From Candidatus Micrarchaeaceae archaeon (GTDB lineage: Archaea > Micrarchaeota > Micrarchaeia > Micrarchaeales > Micrarchaeaceae), in contig DAIDAC010000005.1 of the NCBI GenBank assembly GCA_027310825.1, positions 1-64,000 on the forward strand: a stretch of DNA of 64,000 bases, read 5' to 3'. Position numbers and translations under genes: made by a program. The notes beneath the pieces are model-generated. The model was given only the letters and a program-made list of their open reading frames with translations, did no database searches and was not told the origin of the DNA. Below, one piece after another: positions 41,347 through 50,207 of this stretch (the first letter of the stretch is position 1; every line of letters begins with the position of its first letter).

Positions 41347-44300
41347 ATGCCGCCAGAGAACACTGTGGATGGAGTTGTGCAGCAACAGGCTAGCCCCGCA
41401 GATAAACGTTCTGATCTCGGGGAGCGTCTTCTCAGAAAGGCACAGGAGCTTAGACAGGAAAGGCCTGCACCGCAGATAAGAAGAGGGAGAAGATGGACAC
41501 AAGCTGACATAGAGGCTCTAGATGCACAAGTGTTTGAAGAAGCGATAGAAAAGATAAAAGAGTATCACCAAAGAACAGGCAAGGTACCAATACTTGGGCT
41601 GGATGCTCGTCAACTTGTTGGAGGGAAGTTATTGCACAGACTGAACGGGGGGCGATACAAAGGCCAAGGAGTCTTTGATTTTGATGACGTGCTTTTGAAG
41701 GCGGGCATAGAAACAGGTTCAAACCGCGAGAGGTGGGCTTGTAAAGAGGGTTTGGAAGAAGGAATCAGGATCGTACAGAAGTTTGCTGCGGAGCACCACA
41801 AAAATCCTCCTGGGAGGTGGGACGTACGAAAGCTCGGTCTTGGCAAATTGATTTCCTATATAGATGCTGGCTTCTTCGAGAATGATGGCGTAACAAGCCT
41901 GCCCGGCCTTGTCGCCCGGGCTCATCTGATGGTAGGAAATATACCGCATGGAGAAGGCAAAGGATTTTGGTCGAGCATCGAAGGCTTTAACGAAGGCGTC
42001 AGGCAGATTAGAGAATTCGTAAAGACACACAGTGAACCGCCTTCGCGCACAACTATGCCGTGGATGAAAGTTTTCATCTCAAACCTTGATGCTCATGCTT
42101 ACACCGGAATGGGGATAAGGAGCTACAACGACCTGCTTAGATCGCTTGGCTTTAAGCCAGAAATGAAAAAGAAAGACTGGATTACAGATGAGGGTTTTGA
42201 CGAGGCAGTAAGAAGAACCGTCTCTTTTTACAAACAGCAGGGATATCGACCATCAGAAAAGGAAGCGCGTGAGAAGTTGGAGATCGGCAGTTTCATCAGT
42301 GCAGTCTGCGGTGGTAGATTTTCGAAGATAGGCGCCGGAACCTATGACGGATTTTTGGACTATGTCGACATGGTGTTCTGGAACAGCAACGATGGCTATG
42401 CAACTGCAAGCGATCGCATCAGGAATTTCAACATAATTAATAGGAGAGCGCCGACCGTAGAGGAATGTAATATTTCACTTGGACTAACGGAGTTCTTAGA
42501 GTTGCTTGACCACGGAGCGTTCAAGCAGAAAGGTGCAATGAATTTTGATGGATTCATCAAATCGCTGTATCTACCTAAGATAAAGATGGGCTTCTGGTCC
42601 AGCGATGCAGGGCTTGAAGAAGGCGTTAAGGCAATACAGAGGTTTGCTGCCAGAAATGGAAGGCCGCCAACGACCGGAGAAGCAGTCGGAGAACTCAAAC
42701 TACAAGGTTTGCTTGCCGCAATCAGCAAAGGCAGGTTCGATGCGCTTGGGGTTACCTCTTTCACTCCGCTGATAAAACATGCGGGACTAGAACCGACTAT
42801 GAAGCAGTGGCGGTACTGGGGCACAGATGAAGGATACGAACGGGCTTGCAAAACGATACGAGACTTCCATAGGAAGAATGGTAGAGCTCCGTGGGTCACA
42901 GAACTCAGAGACGAGCTTGGACTTGGAACTTTTGTGCTTTACCAGATTTGGAGCGGCGGGCTGAGGAGCAAAGGAATCACGAGCTATGCTGATTTGCTAA
43001 AGACGCTTGGTCTTCCGATTGCAAGAATGCCATTGAGATTCTGGGAAACTGAACAAGGACTAAATGAAGCTGTCGCAAGAGTAAACAAATTCGATCAAGA
43101 AAAAGGGTACACGCCAACGATACAGGAGACGCACCATGAACTGCAACTCGGAGGTTTCTTGAGAAACGTTTATCTCGGAAAATTCGCAAAGTACCACATA
43201 AAGAGCTACCCGGCATTCTTAACCTACGCCGGCCAGCCAATCTACAAGCAAAGCATGGGGCTGTGGAGAAGAAAAGAGGGATTGGTGAAGGGTGCAAAGC
43301 TCATCAAAGAGTTCTTTGATAAAAATCAGAGAGTGCCGACTGCAAAAGAGATACACAGCGTATTGCACATCGGCGCATTGCTGTCAAACATCTACTGGCT
43401 TAAACTGAAACGTTTCGGTGTGCTGAATTACTTTGATCTTTTGAAATATGCCGGAGTACCTCTTCCTGAAAGAAATCCATTCTACACGACAAAGGAAGGT
43501 CTTGCTGAAGGAGTAAAGAAACTGCAGGAGTTCGATCGCCAACGTGGAAAACCTCCGCTAGAAAGGGAGGCGCGCGAACTGCTCAAGCTTGGGCCGCTCA
43601 TTTCTGCTGTACAGAGAGGACTTTTCAAAGATCTTGGAGTCGGCAAATATTCACAACTGCTCCTTTATGGGGGAATGAGGGCAAAGCCAAAGCACAGAAA
43701 CCATTGGGGAACAGATGCAGGTTTCGACGAAGCCATAAAAAAGATGAAAGAATTTGCAGCTGCAAACGGCAGGCCGCCGCGCTTTGTGGAAATCCAGCAT
43801 GAGCTGCATCTGTCCGGTTTTTCTAGGCATCTCTACATGGGAACATTCAAGCAGAAAGGAGTGGAAAATTACAATGAGCTTTTGGCTTCACTCGGATACA
43901 AAGCAGGGATAGGAAAGAAAGGGGATTGGAAAACGAAGAAAGGTTTGGATAGAGGAGTCCAGATATTGAAGGAGTTCAAAGCAAAGAATGGGAGAGCGCC
44001 GTTCTGGGTTGAAGCTGCTGCACTTCCAGGAATCAATGCGTTGGTTTGCCAGATAAGAGAAGGCAACCATCAAGGATTAAAGAATTATCATGACCTGCTG
44101 AAGCTTGCCGGGCTTGCAGAGCCAGTAAGAGAAACTTGGCTCAGCGAATCAAGATTTAGGGCAGGAATAGAAAAAATCAGAGAGTTTAGCGTAAAGAATA
44201 ATAGAGCTCCGAAGGGACACGAAATTGCGAAAGAGTTGAAGCTGGAAGGTTTGTTGAGAGCAGTGAACGCAGGTGCTTTCGCATCGGAAGGCATACACAA

Positions 44301-45006
44301 CCTTGCAGATCTGGTCAGCTATTCTGGTGTGCTTCCTGTTGGCACGATGGGTTTTTGGAAAACAAGCAAAGCGTATGAAGAGGCTACAAGAAGAGTAAAA
44401 GAATTTGATCAGAAAAACCATAGACCGCCGACGCACGTGGAGGCGAAAAAGGAATTGGGGCTCGATAATTTTGTAAGATGGCTCCATGCCGGGGTATTCA
44501 AAGCAAGAGGAGTGACTGGATATACCACATTCCTGAAAAATATCGGGCTAGAGCCTGGTTACATAGGCCGTGGGTTCTGGTTGACTGAAGAAGGGCTAAA
44601 TTACGGATTAGCGAAGGTCAGGGAGTTCACCCAAAAGCAGGGCAGGCCGCCAAGGCACACCGAAGCTGGCGAAGAGCTCGGCCTCGGAGGACTGCTGAAC
44701 CAAATAAAAGCAGGAGTATTCAAAGAACAAAAAGTCACGAATTACCTGGAGTTCATACAAAAAGCGACAGGCATTGTGATAAATCATGGAAAATGGAGGA
44801 CAGAGGTCGGATTGAAGGAAGGCGCGATGAAGGTTGTTGACTTCATAAAAGAGAACCGGAGACCGCCAAATTCCAGGGAAATGCAGAAGGAAATAGGGCT
44901 AAGCGGATTGATGTTTAGTATAAGCCGGGGTGTGTTCCAAGCGCAAGGAGTAACTTCTCCCGCAGGATTTATAGAATACGCACAGCGTCTTTCTGAACAG
45001 AAATAA
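41347..45006 (+). CDS. Giant tandem-repeat protein, sixteen ~72-residue repeats
   Basis: A 1219-residue protein. Residues 1-49 are disordered and basic (ERPAPQIRRGRR). Residues 50-1219 divide without remainder into sixteen repeats, starting at 50, 130, 208, 278, 345, 417, 491, 566, 640, 712, 787, 861, 931, 1004, 1078 and 1150. Each reads W-x-T-x-E-G-L, a helix ending x-E-F, then N-G-R-x-P-P, E-A-x-x-E-L-G-L-x-x-L-L, G-x-F-x-x-x-G-V, and S-Y-x-x-L-L-x-x-A-G. The repeats are diverged, with no identical DNA copies. There is no signal peptide, membrane helix or catalytic motif. The pattern resembles homing-endonuclease-associated repeats (short DNA-binding helices); DNA or RNA binding is inferred, not shown. 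Confidence 0.85.
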   Translation: MPPENTVDGVVQQQASPADKRSDLGERLLRKAQELRQERPAPQIRRGRRWTQADIEALDAQVFEEAIEKIKEYHQRTGKVPILGLDARQLVGGKLLHRLNGGRYKGQGVFDFDDVLLKAGIETGSNRERWACKEGLEEGIRIVQKFAAEHHKNPPGRWDVRKLGLGKLISYIDAGFFENDGVTSLPGLVARAHLMVGNIPHGEGKGFWSSIEGFNEGVRQIREFVKTHSEPPSRTTMPWMKVFISNLDAHAYTGMGIRSYNDLLRSLGFKPEMKKKDWITDEGFDEAVRRTVSFYKQQGYRPSEKEAREKLEIGSFISAVCGGRFSKIGAGTYDGFLDYVDMVFWNSNDGYATASDRIRNFNIINRRAPTVEECNISLGLTEFLELLDHGAFKQKGAMNFDGFIKSLYLPKIKMGFWSSDAGLEEGVKAIQRFAARNGRPPTTGEAVGELKLQGLLAAISKGRFDALGVTSFTPLIKHAGLEPTMKQWRYWGTDEGYERACKTIRDFHRKNGRAPWVTELRDELGLGTFVLYQIWSGGLRSKGITSYADLLKTLGLPIARMPLRFWETEQGLNEAVARVNKFDQEKGYTPTIQETHHELQLGGFLRNVYLGKFAKYHIKSYPAFLTYAGQPIYKQSMGLWRRKEGLVKGAKLIKEFFDKNQRVPTAKEIHSVLHIGALLSNIYWLKLKRFGVLNYFDLLKYAGVPLPERNPFYTTKEGLAEGVKKLQEFDRQRGKPPLEREARELLKLGPLISAVQRGLFKDLGVGKYSQLLLYGGMRAKPKHRNHWGTDAGFDEAIKKMKEFAAANGRPPRFVEIQHELHLSGFSRHLYMGTFKQKGVENYNELLASLGYKAGIGKKGDWKTKKGLDRGVQILKEFKAKNGRAPFWVEAAALPGINALVCQIREGNHQGLKNYHDLLKLAGLAEPVRETWLSESRFRAGIEKIREFSVKNNRAPKGHEIAKELKLEGLLRAVNAGAFASEGIHNLADLVSYSGVLPVGTMGFWKTSKAYEEATRRVKEFDQKNHRPPTHVEAKKELGLDNFVRWLHAGVFKARGVTGYTTFLKNIGLEPGYIGRGFWLTEEGLNYGLAKVREFTQKQGRPPRHTEAGEELGLGGLLNQIKAGVFKEQKVTNYLEFIQKATGIVINHGKWRTEVGLKEGAMKVVDFIKENRRPPNSREMQKEIGLSGLMFSISRGVFQAQGVTSPAGFIEYAQRLSEQK
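41494..45003 (+). repeat. Array of sixteen protein-level repeats (210-240 bp units)
   Basis: In-frame units of 67-80 codons fill the gene from residue 50 to the last residue. Most begin with Trp (the tenth with FYT). The first two are longer or looser, while 6-16 fit the consensus best. Units differ too much in DNA to be recent copies, so the array is old and maintained. Repeat twelve has an altered middle (AALPGINAL for ELGLGGL). Confidence 0.9.
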
Positions 45007-45008
45007 AA

Positions 45009-45956
45009 TTATCTTTCCCTTCTGCCCCCGGGTCTTCTTGGCCCTCGGTTTTGCCTGTTGAAGTGGCCTTGCCTTCCGCCCTCTTTTCTCTGCCCTTCTG
45101 GCCTTTGCGGTTGCTTAGGCCTGTTCGCCTTTGGATTCTTCGCCTCTTCGGTCTTTATCCTTTCGATTATCGCATCGAGTTGGTACTTGAGGGTTTTTCC
45201 GATGTCGTTCTTTGTGTAATAGTCGGCCTTGAGCGCTATGCATATCTTTGTTGCATATGCTCGCGCGACTTTTCCCCTTATGTCCCTCTGAAGCGTGTTG
45301 ATTGCAGGTAGCTTGAATAGCACTCCGTATTTTGGAGGGTTGCTTCCGAACTTCAGGTGCTTGAAAAGCGACTTCTCTGCCCCCAGAAGCTGGACTGTGC
45401 TTGCAGGCATTGTTGCAAACCTTTCCATAGAGCCTGCCTTGCTTAGCATCTCTGCCGCAATCTTCGGCTCGGTTAGGAAGGTGACATTTGGAAGTATCTT
45501 GTTCGATGCTTTGCCGATGTAGTCTTCAAGCGAGTCGAGCGTTTCCTTCATCGCTTGGCTCATCTCTGCAAACGATATAACTGCCTCTTTCTCGTCTGCG
45601 TTCGGCTTTCTTCCGATCGTTGACTTTGCCTTTTCGTAAATCTGCTTTGCCTTTGTTTCATCCTTCACCGCTTCGAATACCAAATCGTATGAGAGCGTGT
45701 CCGAGTTTACTGCCAACGCGAGCGCAGCCAGTGTAGAAGCGCTTGAAACCCTTATTTCCGGGAAATAGATCCCATACCATTCCGTTAGCCGTTCGTAAAC
45801 GAGGTTGTATGATTTTTCTGTCTCCAGATAAGCGTTTATCGACTGAATCAGCGCATACTCTTCGCTAGAGTAGGCCTCCTTTATTCCGGCCTTTGCGCTG
45901 GCGAGCATCTTCTCTCTAAGTTCTTCGAACGGGTTTCTCTTCAAGAAATCACACAA
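45009..45956 (-). CDS. nop5: Nop5 (C/D box sRNP core protein)
   Basis: A 315-residue archaeal Nop5/Nop56/58 homologue that bridges L7Ae-bound guide RNA and fibrillarin for 2'-O-methylation. The middle coiled coil (MSQAMKETLDSLEDYIGKASN) precedes the Nop domain, GSMERFATMPASTVQLLGAEKSLFKHL, PPKYGVLFKLPAI and RGKVARAYATKICIALKADYY. The C-terminal ~50 residues are Arg/Gly/Pro/Gln-rich (RPGGRRER) and probably bind RNA. Fibrillarin, usually adjacent, is not next to it. Ends 2 nt from the convergent repeat-protein gene. Confidence 0.93.
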   Translation of the reverse strand: MCDFLKRNPFEELREKMLASAKAGIKEAYSSEEYALIQSINAYLETEKSYNLVYERLTEWYGIYFPEIRVSSASTLAALALAVNSDTLSYDLVFEAVKDETKAKQIYEKAKSTIGRKPNADEKEAVISFAEMSQAMKETLDSLEDYIGKASNKILPNVTFLTEPKIAAEMLSKAGSMERFATMPASTVQLLGAEKSLFKHLKFGSNPPKYGVLFKLPAINTLQRDIRGKVARAYATKICIALKADYYTKNDIGKTLKYQLDAIIERIKTEEAKNPKANRPKQPQRPEGQRKEGGRQGHFNRQNRGPRRPGGRRER

Positions 45957-45985
45957 AGAGTACTACTACTCTGCTTTATCTGTTT

Positions 45986-47089
45986 TTATAGGTTTCTGAC
46001 CTCTGCTTTCGGCGCGTTCACCGGCCTCAGATGATCGATGTCTATCAAGGAATCGCTCTCCGCTAGAAGACGTGGGCCTGATCCTTGCCCTGAAACTATT
46101 ACTCTATTGCCATTCAGTATGTCCTTGATTGCAGAGAACACTTTGTCCTTGTAGTGACGAGTGGTTATTATGTGCGGGTTTGGCCCTGCATCGAAAGTGT
46201 AAGCAGCTATGTTTGTGCCCATGCTGTCGTTGAGTCCGTGGATTGCTTCGATGACTGCCTTTGATCTGTCGTTGAGATACATGATTGGCGGATACGATTC
46301 CATGCAAATCGCATGAAGACGATTGCTGTCCTTCATCGTTATCTCTGCAAGCGTGTTGAAATCCTTCTCGTTTATCGCCTTGATTGCACGGAATGTCCGC
46401 TCCTCGGCTATGTATGGGCTGATTGCGAAGTGTTCGCTTGTTCTGACTGTCCTTTTGTGGCCCTCCGTCGTCGGGACCCGTTTCTTTTTCTCGGATATCA
46501 ATGCAACTATGTCGATTATTTCTGGCCAGTGATTCTCATTTGCTACCTGCACCGCGATTGAATCGCTTCCGTCCTTCGCCCCTCCCTTTTCCCATGCTAC
46601 AAATCCTCCAAAAAGGCTTCTGCACCCGCTGCCGCTGACTCTTCTTGCTATTATAGACATCTCCTTTTGCGTTAAAGTGAGACCAAACGCCTTTGAAAGC
46701 GCCACCGACAATGCAGCCGCACCTGCAGCGCTCGCCGCCAACCCGGTTCCAGACGGAAAAGAGTTCTCTGACACTATTAGCACATTGGCGTCTGTGCCGG
46801 ACATCTCTCTAAGAAGAGCGAGGGCCTTGCCAACAAAAGCCACCTTTTCCTCTTTCGGATTCCTGAAATCCTCTCGAACTCCGTCTATGTAGAGTATGTC
46901 TTTGCTAATGCGATCGCTTAGCAGTACGCTTGTCCTTGTTCCGACTTGCTCGTCTAGCGTGATGCTGATTGAAGAGTTTGTAGGAAGGTTTATGCTCTCG
47001 TCGCTCTTGCCCCAATACTTTGTCAAAGCTATGTTCGAAGTTGCCATCGCAGTAGTTACCTCGTCGTAAGCCATGTTGCTGGCGCCCAT
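45986..47089 (-). CDS. mvaD: Diphosphomevalonate decarboxylase family
   Basis: A 368-residue GHMP kinase fold enzyme that completes the classical mevalonate route to isopentenyl diphosphate, the archaeal lipid precursor. Markers: ALTKYWGKSDE, the ATP loop SFPSGTGLAASAAGAAALSVAL, SGSGCRSLFGGFVAWEKG, and the catalytic Asp in YTFDAGPNPH. All key residues of the classical enzyme are present, but archaeal relatives can act on monophosphates instead, so the exact substrate is not certain. ATG 47089 is chosen over an upstream in-frame ATG (47149) because AAGGTGGGG precedes it. Confidence 0.93.
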   Translation of the reverse strand: MGASNMAYDEVTTAMATSNIALTKYWGKSDESINLPTNSSISITLDEQVGTRTSVLLSDRISKDILYIDGVREDFRNPKEEKVAFVGKALALLREMSGTDANVLIVSENSFPSGTGLAASAAGAAALSVALSKAFGLTLTQKEMSIIARRVSGSGCRSLFGGFVAWEKGGAKDGSDSIAVQVANENHWPEIIDIVALISEKKKRVPTTEGHKRTVRTSEHFAISPYIAEERTFRAIKAINEKDFNTLAEITMKDSNRLHAICMESYPPIMYLNDRSKAVIEAIHGLNDSMGTNIAAYTFDAGPNPHIITTRHYKDKVFSAIKDILNGNRVIVSGQGSGPRLLAESDSLIDIDHLRPVNAPKAEVRNL

Positions 47090-47172
47090 TTTCCCCACCT
47101 TGTAGAAGTTCGTGGCAATTGTACTTTTAAATACTTGAAACGACTTCACACGTAGACGAACCTGACCGAAAA

Positions 47173-48675
47173 TTAGTCCAAATACTTGCGTTCGAGGTAG
47201 CTCAAGAAAGGATCAGGGTTGTACGAATTGCCGAATACTTTCATCTGCAGGTCGTTTGGAGTGTAAACCGCTCCCCACTTCTGAATGTTGTCCTTGAGCC
47301 ATGTCTTAATTGGGTTGAATTGGCCCTTTTGCACTTTGCCCCACAACGCAGCGCTGCCCATGTTCTTCTCCATCTTCTGAAGCGTCATTCCTGCGATTAC
47401 ATTGCCGACGACATAAGTCGGGAAGTATCCGAACGAACCTCCGCTCCAGTGGACATCTTGAAGCACTCCGAGAGCGTCATTCTTCGGCCTTATGCCGACG
47501 AGCTTCTCCATCATGTCGTTCCAGTAGCCAGGCAGCTCCGACACTTCCAGGTCGCCGTTGATGAGCTTCTTTTCTATTTCATATCTCAAATAAACGTGGA
47601 AGTTGTATGTCACTTCGTCTGCGTCAACTCTGATCAGGCTTGGCTTTACACAGTTGAAGTATTGGTAGATGTCGTTCTTGTTGTATCTTCTTGTGAATGG
47701 CAGCTCTTTCTTTAGCAGTGGTGTTACAAGACCAGCAAATGCGTTGCTTCTTCCGATTATGTTCTCCCAGAATCGTGATTGTGATTCGTGGACTCCGACC
47801 GATGCTCCGTCGCTGAGTGGTGTTCCCTCCAATCTGCTATCATAGTTCAGCTCATAAATGGCGTGACCCATTTCGTGTATTGTTGAGAAAACTGATCTCT
47901 TGAAGTCCGTACCTTCGTACCTTGTTGTTATTCGCACGTCGTTGACATTTATGCCCATTGTGAACGGGTGTGTCGACACGTCCATTCGAAATCTGCCATT
48001 CGGCATGTCGAACAGCTTGAGTATTTTCTCGTTGACCTGGCGCATTGGCTCTGTTTTATAGGCGATCTTCTCAAGTGGATGGCTTCGCAGCACTTTTTCT
48101 TCTCGGTATATCTTTTCTGTCAGCTTCTTTAGCCTTGGAACCATCTTTCCAAACATCTTGTCTGCTTTTGCGACTGTGAATTCCTCTTCGTAAAGGTCGA
48201 GGAGCGCGTTGTATGGATGTTTTTTGTATCCCAATCTCTCTGCTTTTTCTCGCGCAAGCTTGACAATAAGCTCAAGGTCTGGCTTGAACTTCGAGAAATC
48301 CGACTTTTCCCTTGCATGACGCCACGATATGTGGCCTTTTGCAGTAGCCTTGCTGAATTTTTCGATTAGGATTGGCGGAATCTTTGTGAAGTAGTCGATA
48401 TCTCTTATTGTTGACCTGATGAATCCCTGCTCGTAGACGTTCGGGCTCTTTTCCTTCTTTGCCATCCTTAGATCTTTCTTCATCTCGAGCATGTACTTTT
48501 GAATAAGTAGTTCGAGCTGCGATTCTGCGTTCGCTCTCGCATTTGCGCCGTTCTCGGGCATGTAGACCTCTAAGTCCCAACCCATTAATCCGAGAGCTTG
48601 GCCTATGCTCCATATCCTTTTGTAAGACTCTGCGAGAGCCTTCACGCTCTTGTTCTTGAAAAGCATGAATGTCAA
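47173..48675 (-). CDS. M32-family metallocarboxypeptidase (Taq type)
   Basis: A 500-residue carboxypeptidase that trims C-terminal residues. The zinc motif is IHEMGHAIYEL (HExxH), followed by the family motif GVHESQSRFWENIIGR with the third ligand Glu. The rest matches the all-helical M32 fold (ALGLMGWDLEVYMPENGA, IRVDADEVTYNFHVYLR). Cytoplasmic, no signal peptide. Two in-frame ATGs (48675, 48666) follow a TATA-like TATTATAC about 25 nt upstream, so either may be the start. Shares the short divergent region with glyS. Confidence 0.93.
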   Translation of the reverse strand: MTFMLFKNKSVKALAESYKRIWSIGQALGLMGWDLEVYMPENGANARANAESQLELLIQKYMLEMKKDLRMAKKEKSPNVYEQGFIRSTIRDIDYFTKIPPILIEKFSKATAKGHISWRHAREKSDFSKFKPDLELIVKLAREKAERLGYKKHPYNALLDLYEEEFTVAKADKMFGKMVPRLKKLTEKIYREEKVLRSHPLEKIAYKTEPMRQVNEKILKLFDMPNGRFRMDVSTHPFTMGINVNDVRITTRYEGTDFKRSVFSTIHEMGHAIYELNYDSRLEGTPLSDGASVGVHESQSRFWENIIGRSNAFAGLVTPLLKKELPFTRRYNKNDIYQYFNCVKPSLIRVDADEVTYNFHVYLRYEIEKKLINGDLEVSELPGYWNDMMEKLVGIRPKNDALGVLQDVHWSGGSFGYFPTYVVGNVIAGMTLQKMEKNMGSAALWGKVQKGQFNPIKTWLKDNIQKWGAVYTPNDLQMKVFGNSYNPDPFLSYLERKYLD

Positions 48676-48734
48676 TGGATTGAAAGGTATAATAATCCTA
48701 CAATTCTAAGTCATCTCGACAATCAGTGCGGATT

Positions 48735-50207
48735 ATGAATATAGATGACATGCTCGCCTTTGCAAAAGCGAAGGGCTTTTTCTGGCAGAGCGCGGAGATA
48801 TATGGAAGTGCGGCTGGCCTCTTTGAGTACGGTCACCTCGGAGCACTTCTGAAACGCAGGTTCGAAGCAGTATGGCTTAACTACTTCGTAGATAGCGGAG
48901 AGGATTACTACCTGATTGAAGGGGCAACCATGATGCCCGAGAAGCCGCTTGTCGCCTCTGGCCATGCCTCACGCTTCAACGACATACTCGTAGGTTGTTC
49001 GAAGTGCCATACCTATTATAGAGCAGATGTCCTTCTCGCTGAGAACAAAGTTACTGTTTCTGAAGGTGCCAACGCCGCAGAGATGGATGAAGCGATAAAG
49101 AAGAACAATGTCAAGTGCCCGAAGGACAAAGGAACTCTTCTTCCTGCAAAGTCGTTCAACATGATGATCGATGTAAGCCTCGGGCCAGAGAAAGCAGACA
49201 CGGGTTACCTGAGACCCGAGACTGCACAGAGCGCTTATCTCAACTTCTTCAGGCAGTTCAACATATTGAGAAAGAAGCTCCCTCTCGGTCTCGCCGTTAT
49301 CGGCAAGGCCTACCGGAATGAGATATCGCCGCGGCAAGGTCTCTACAGGATGAGAGAGCTGACGCAGGCAGAACTGCAGCTCTTCTTCGATCCAGAGAAT
49401 TGGAAGCTTGACCTCAACACCGTTACAAAGAAGAAAATGACTGTGGTTCCGTATCAAACGAAGGAGGCAGAGCAGCTAACTCCAATCGAGGTGGTGGCGA
49501 AGTACAAGATTCCAGAGTTCTACGCCTACCACATGGGGCTGATATACCAATTCTACACAGAAGTTCTGAAGATTCCACACGAAAAGCTGCGCTTCCTCGA
49601 AAAGGGCGGCGACGAAAAGGCTTTCTATAACAAGGTCCACATGGACATAGAGGTAGACGTCGAAAGCTGGGGCGGCTTCAAGGAAGTCGGCGGCCTCCAT
49701 TACAGAGGCGATTACGACCTCACCTGCCACAGCAAAGGATCAAACCAGGATCTGTCTGTCAACATCGACGGCAAAAAGGTGATGCCGAACGTGCTTGAAC
49801 TCAGCTTCGGCGTAGACAGGAATGTCTGGATGCTGCTCGACATATTCTACAAAAAGGAGCAGGAGCGAAGCGTGCTTAAGCTTCCGCTTGCGCTTGCTCC
49901 ATACCAAGTTGCCGTTTTCCCGCTCCAGAAAGACGCTACAATAGAAAAGGAGTCAGAGTCGCTTTACAAACTTCTCAAAAAAAACTTCAAGACAGACTTC
50001 GACTCCTCCGGCTCAATCGGCAGAAGGTATGCGAGGATGGACGAGATAGGAACTCCATTCTGCATTACTGTTGACTATGAAACAGTAGACAGCAAAGCCA
50101 AAGGATATGGCTCTGTAACAATCAGAAAAAGGGACGACAAAACGCAAGAGAGAATCAAAGTAGATGACGTTGTCGAGTACTTTAGCAAGGCATACGGGGT
50201 TGTATGA
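48735..50207 (+). CDS. glyS: Glycyl-tRNA synthetase
   Basis: A 490-residue eukaryal/archaeal-type class II GlyRS. It begins AFAKAKGFFWQSAEIYGSAAGLFEYG and contains the insertion with CSKCHTYYRAD and CPKD, a probable zinc site, motif 2 IGKAYRNEISPRQGLYRMREL, the motif 3 region ELSFGVDRNVWMLL, and a C-terminal anticodon-binding domain (QVAVFPLQKD...RYARMDEIGTPFCITVDY). ATG 48735 is preferred over GTG 48726. It overlaps the next gene (ATGA at 50204-50207). Confidence 0.96.
   Translation: MNIDDMLAFAKAKGFFWQSAEIYGSAAGLFEYGHLGALLKRRFEAVWLNYFVDSGEDYYLIEGATMMPEKPLVASGHASRFNDILVGCSKCHTYYRADVLLAENKVTVSEGANAAEMDEAIKKNNVKCPKDKGTLLPAKSFNMMIDVSLGPEKADTGYLRPETAQSAYLNFFRQFNILRKKLPLGLAVIGKAYRNEISPRQGLYRMRELTQAELQLFFDPENWKLDLNTVTKKKMTVVPYQTKEAEQLTPIEVVAKYKIPEFYAYHMGLIYQFYTEVLKIPHEKLRFLEKGGDEKAFYNKVHMDIEVDVESWGGFKEVGGLHYRGDYDLTCHSKGSNQDLSVNIDGKKVMPNVLELSFGVDRNVWMLLDIFYKKEQERSVLKLPLALAPYQVAVFPLQKDATIEKESESLYKLLKKNFKTDFDSSGSIGRRYARMDEIGTPFCITVDYETVDSKAKGYGSVTIRKRDDKTQERIKVDDVVEYFSKAYGVV

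Noticed and set aside
41494-45003. CRISPR array or recent DNA duplication at the repeat gene
   Set aside because: Repeats are visible only in protein. The DNA units are diverged, in frame and without spacers.
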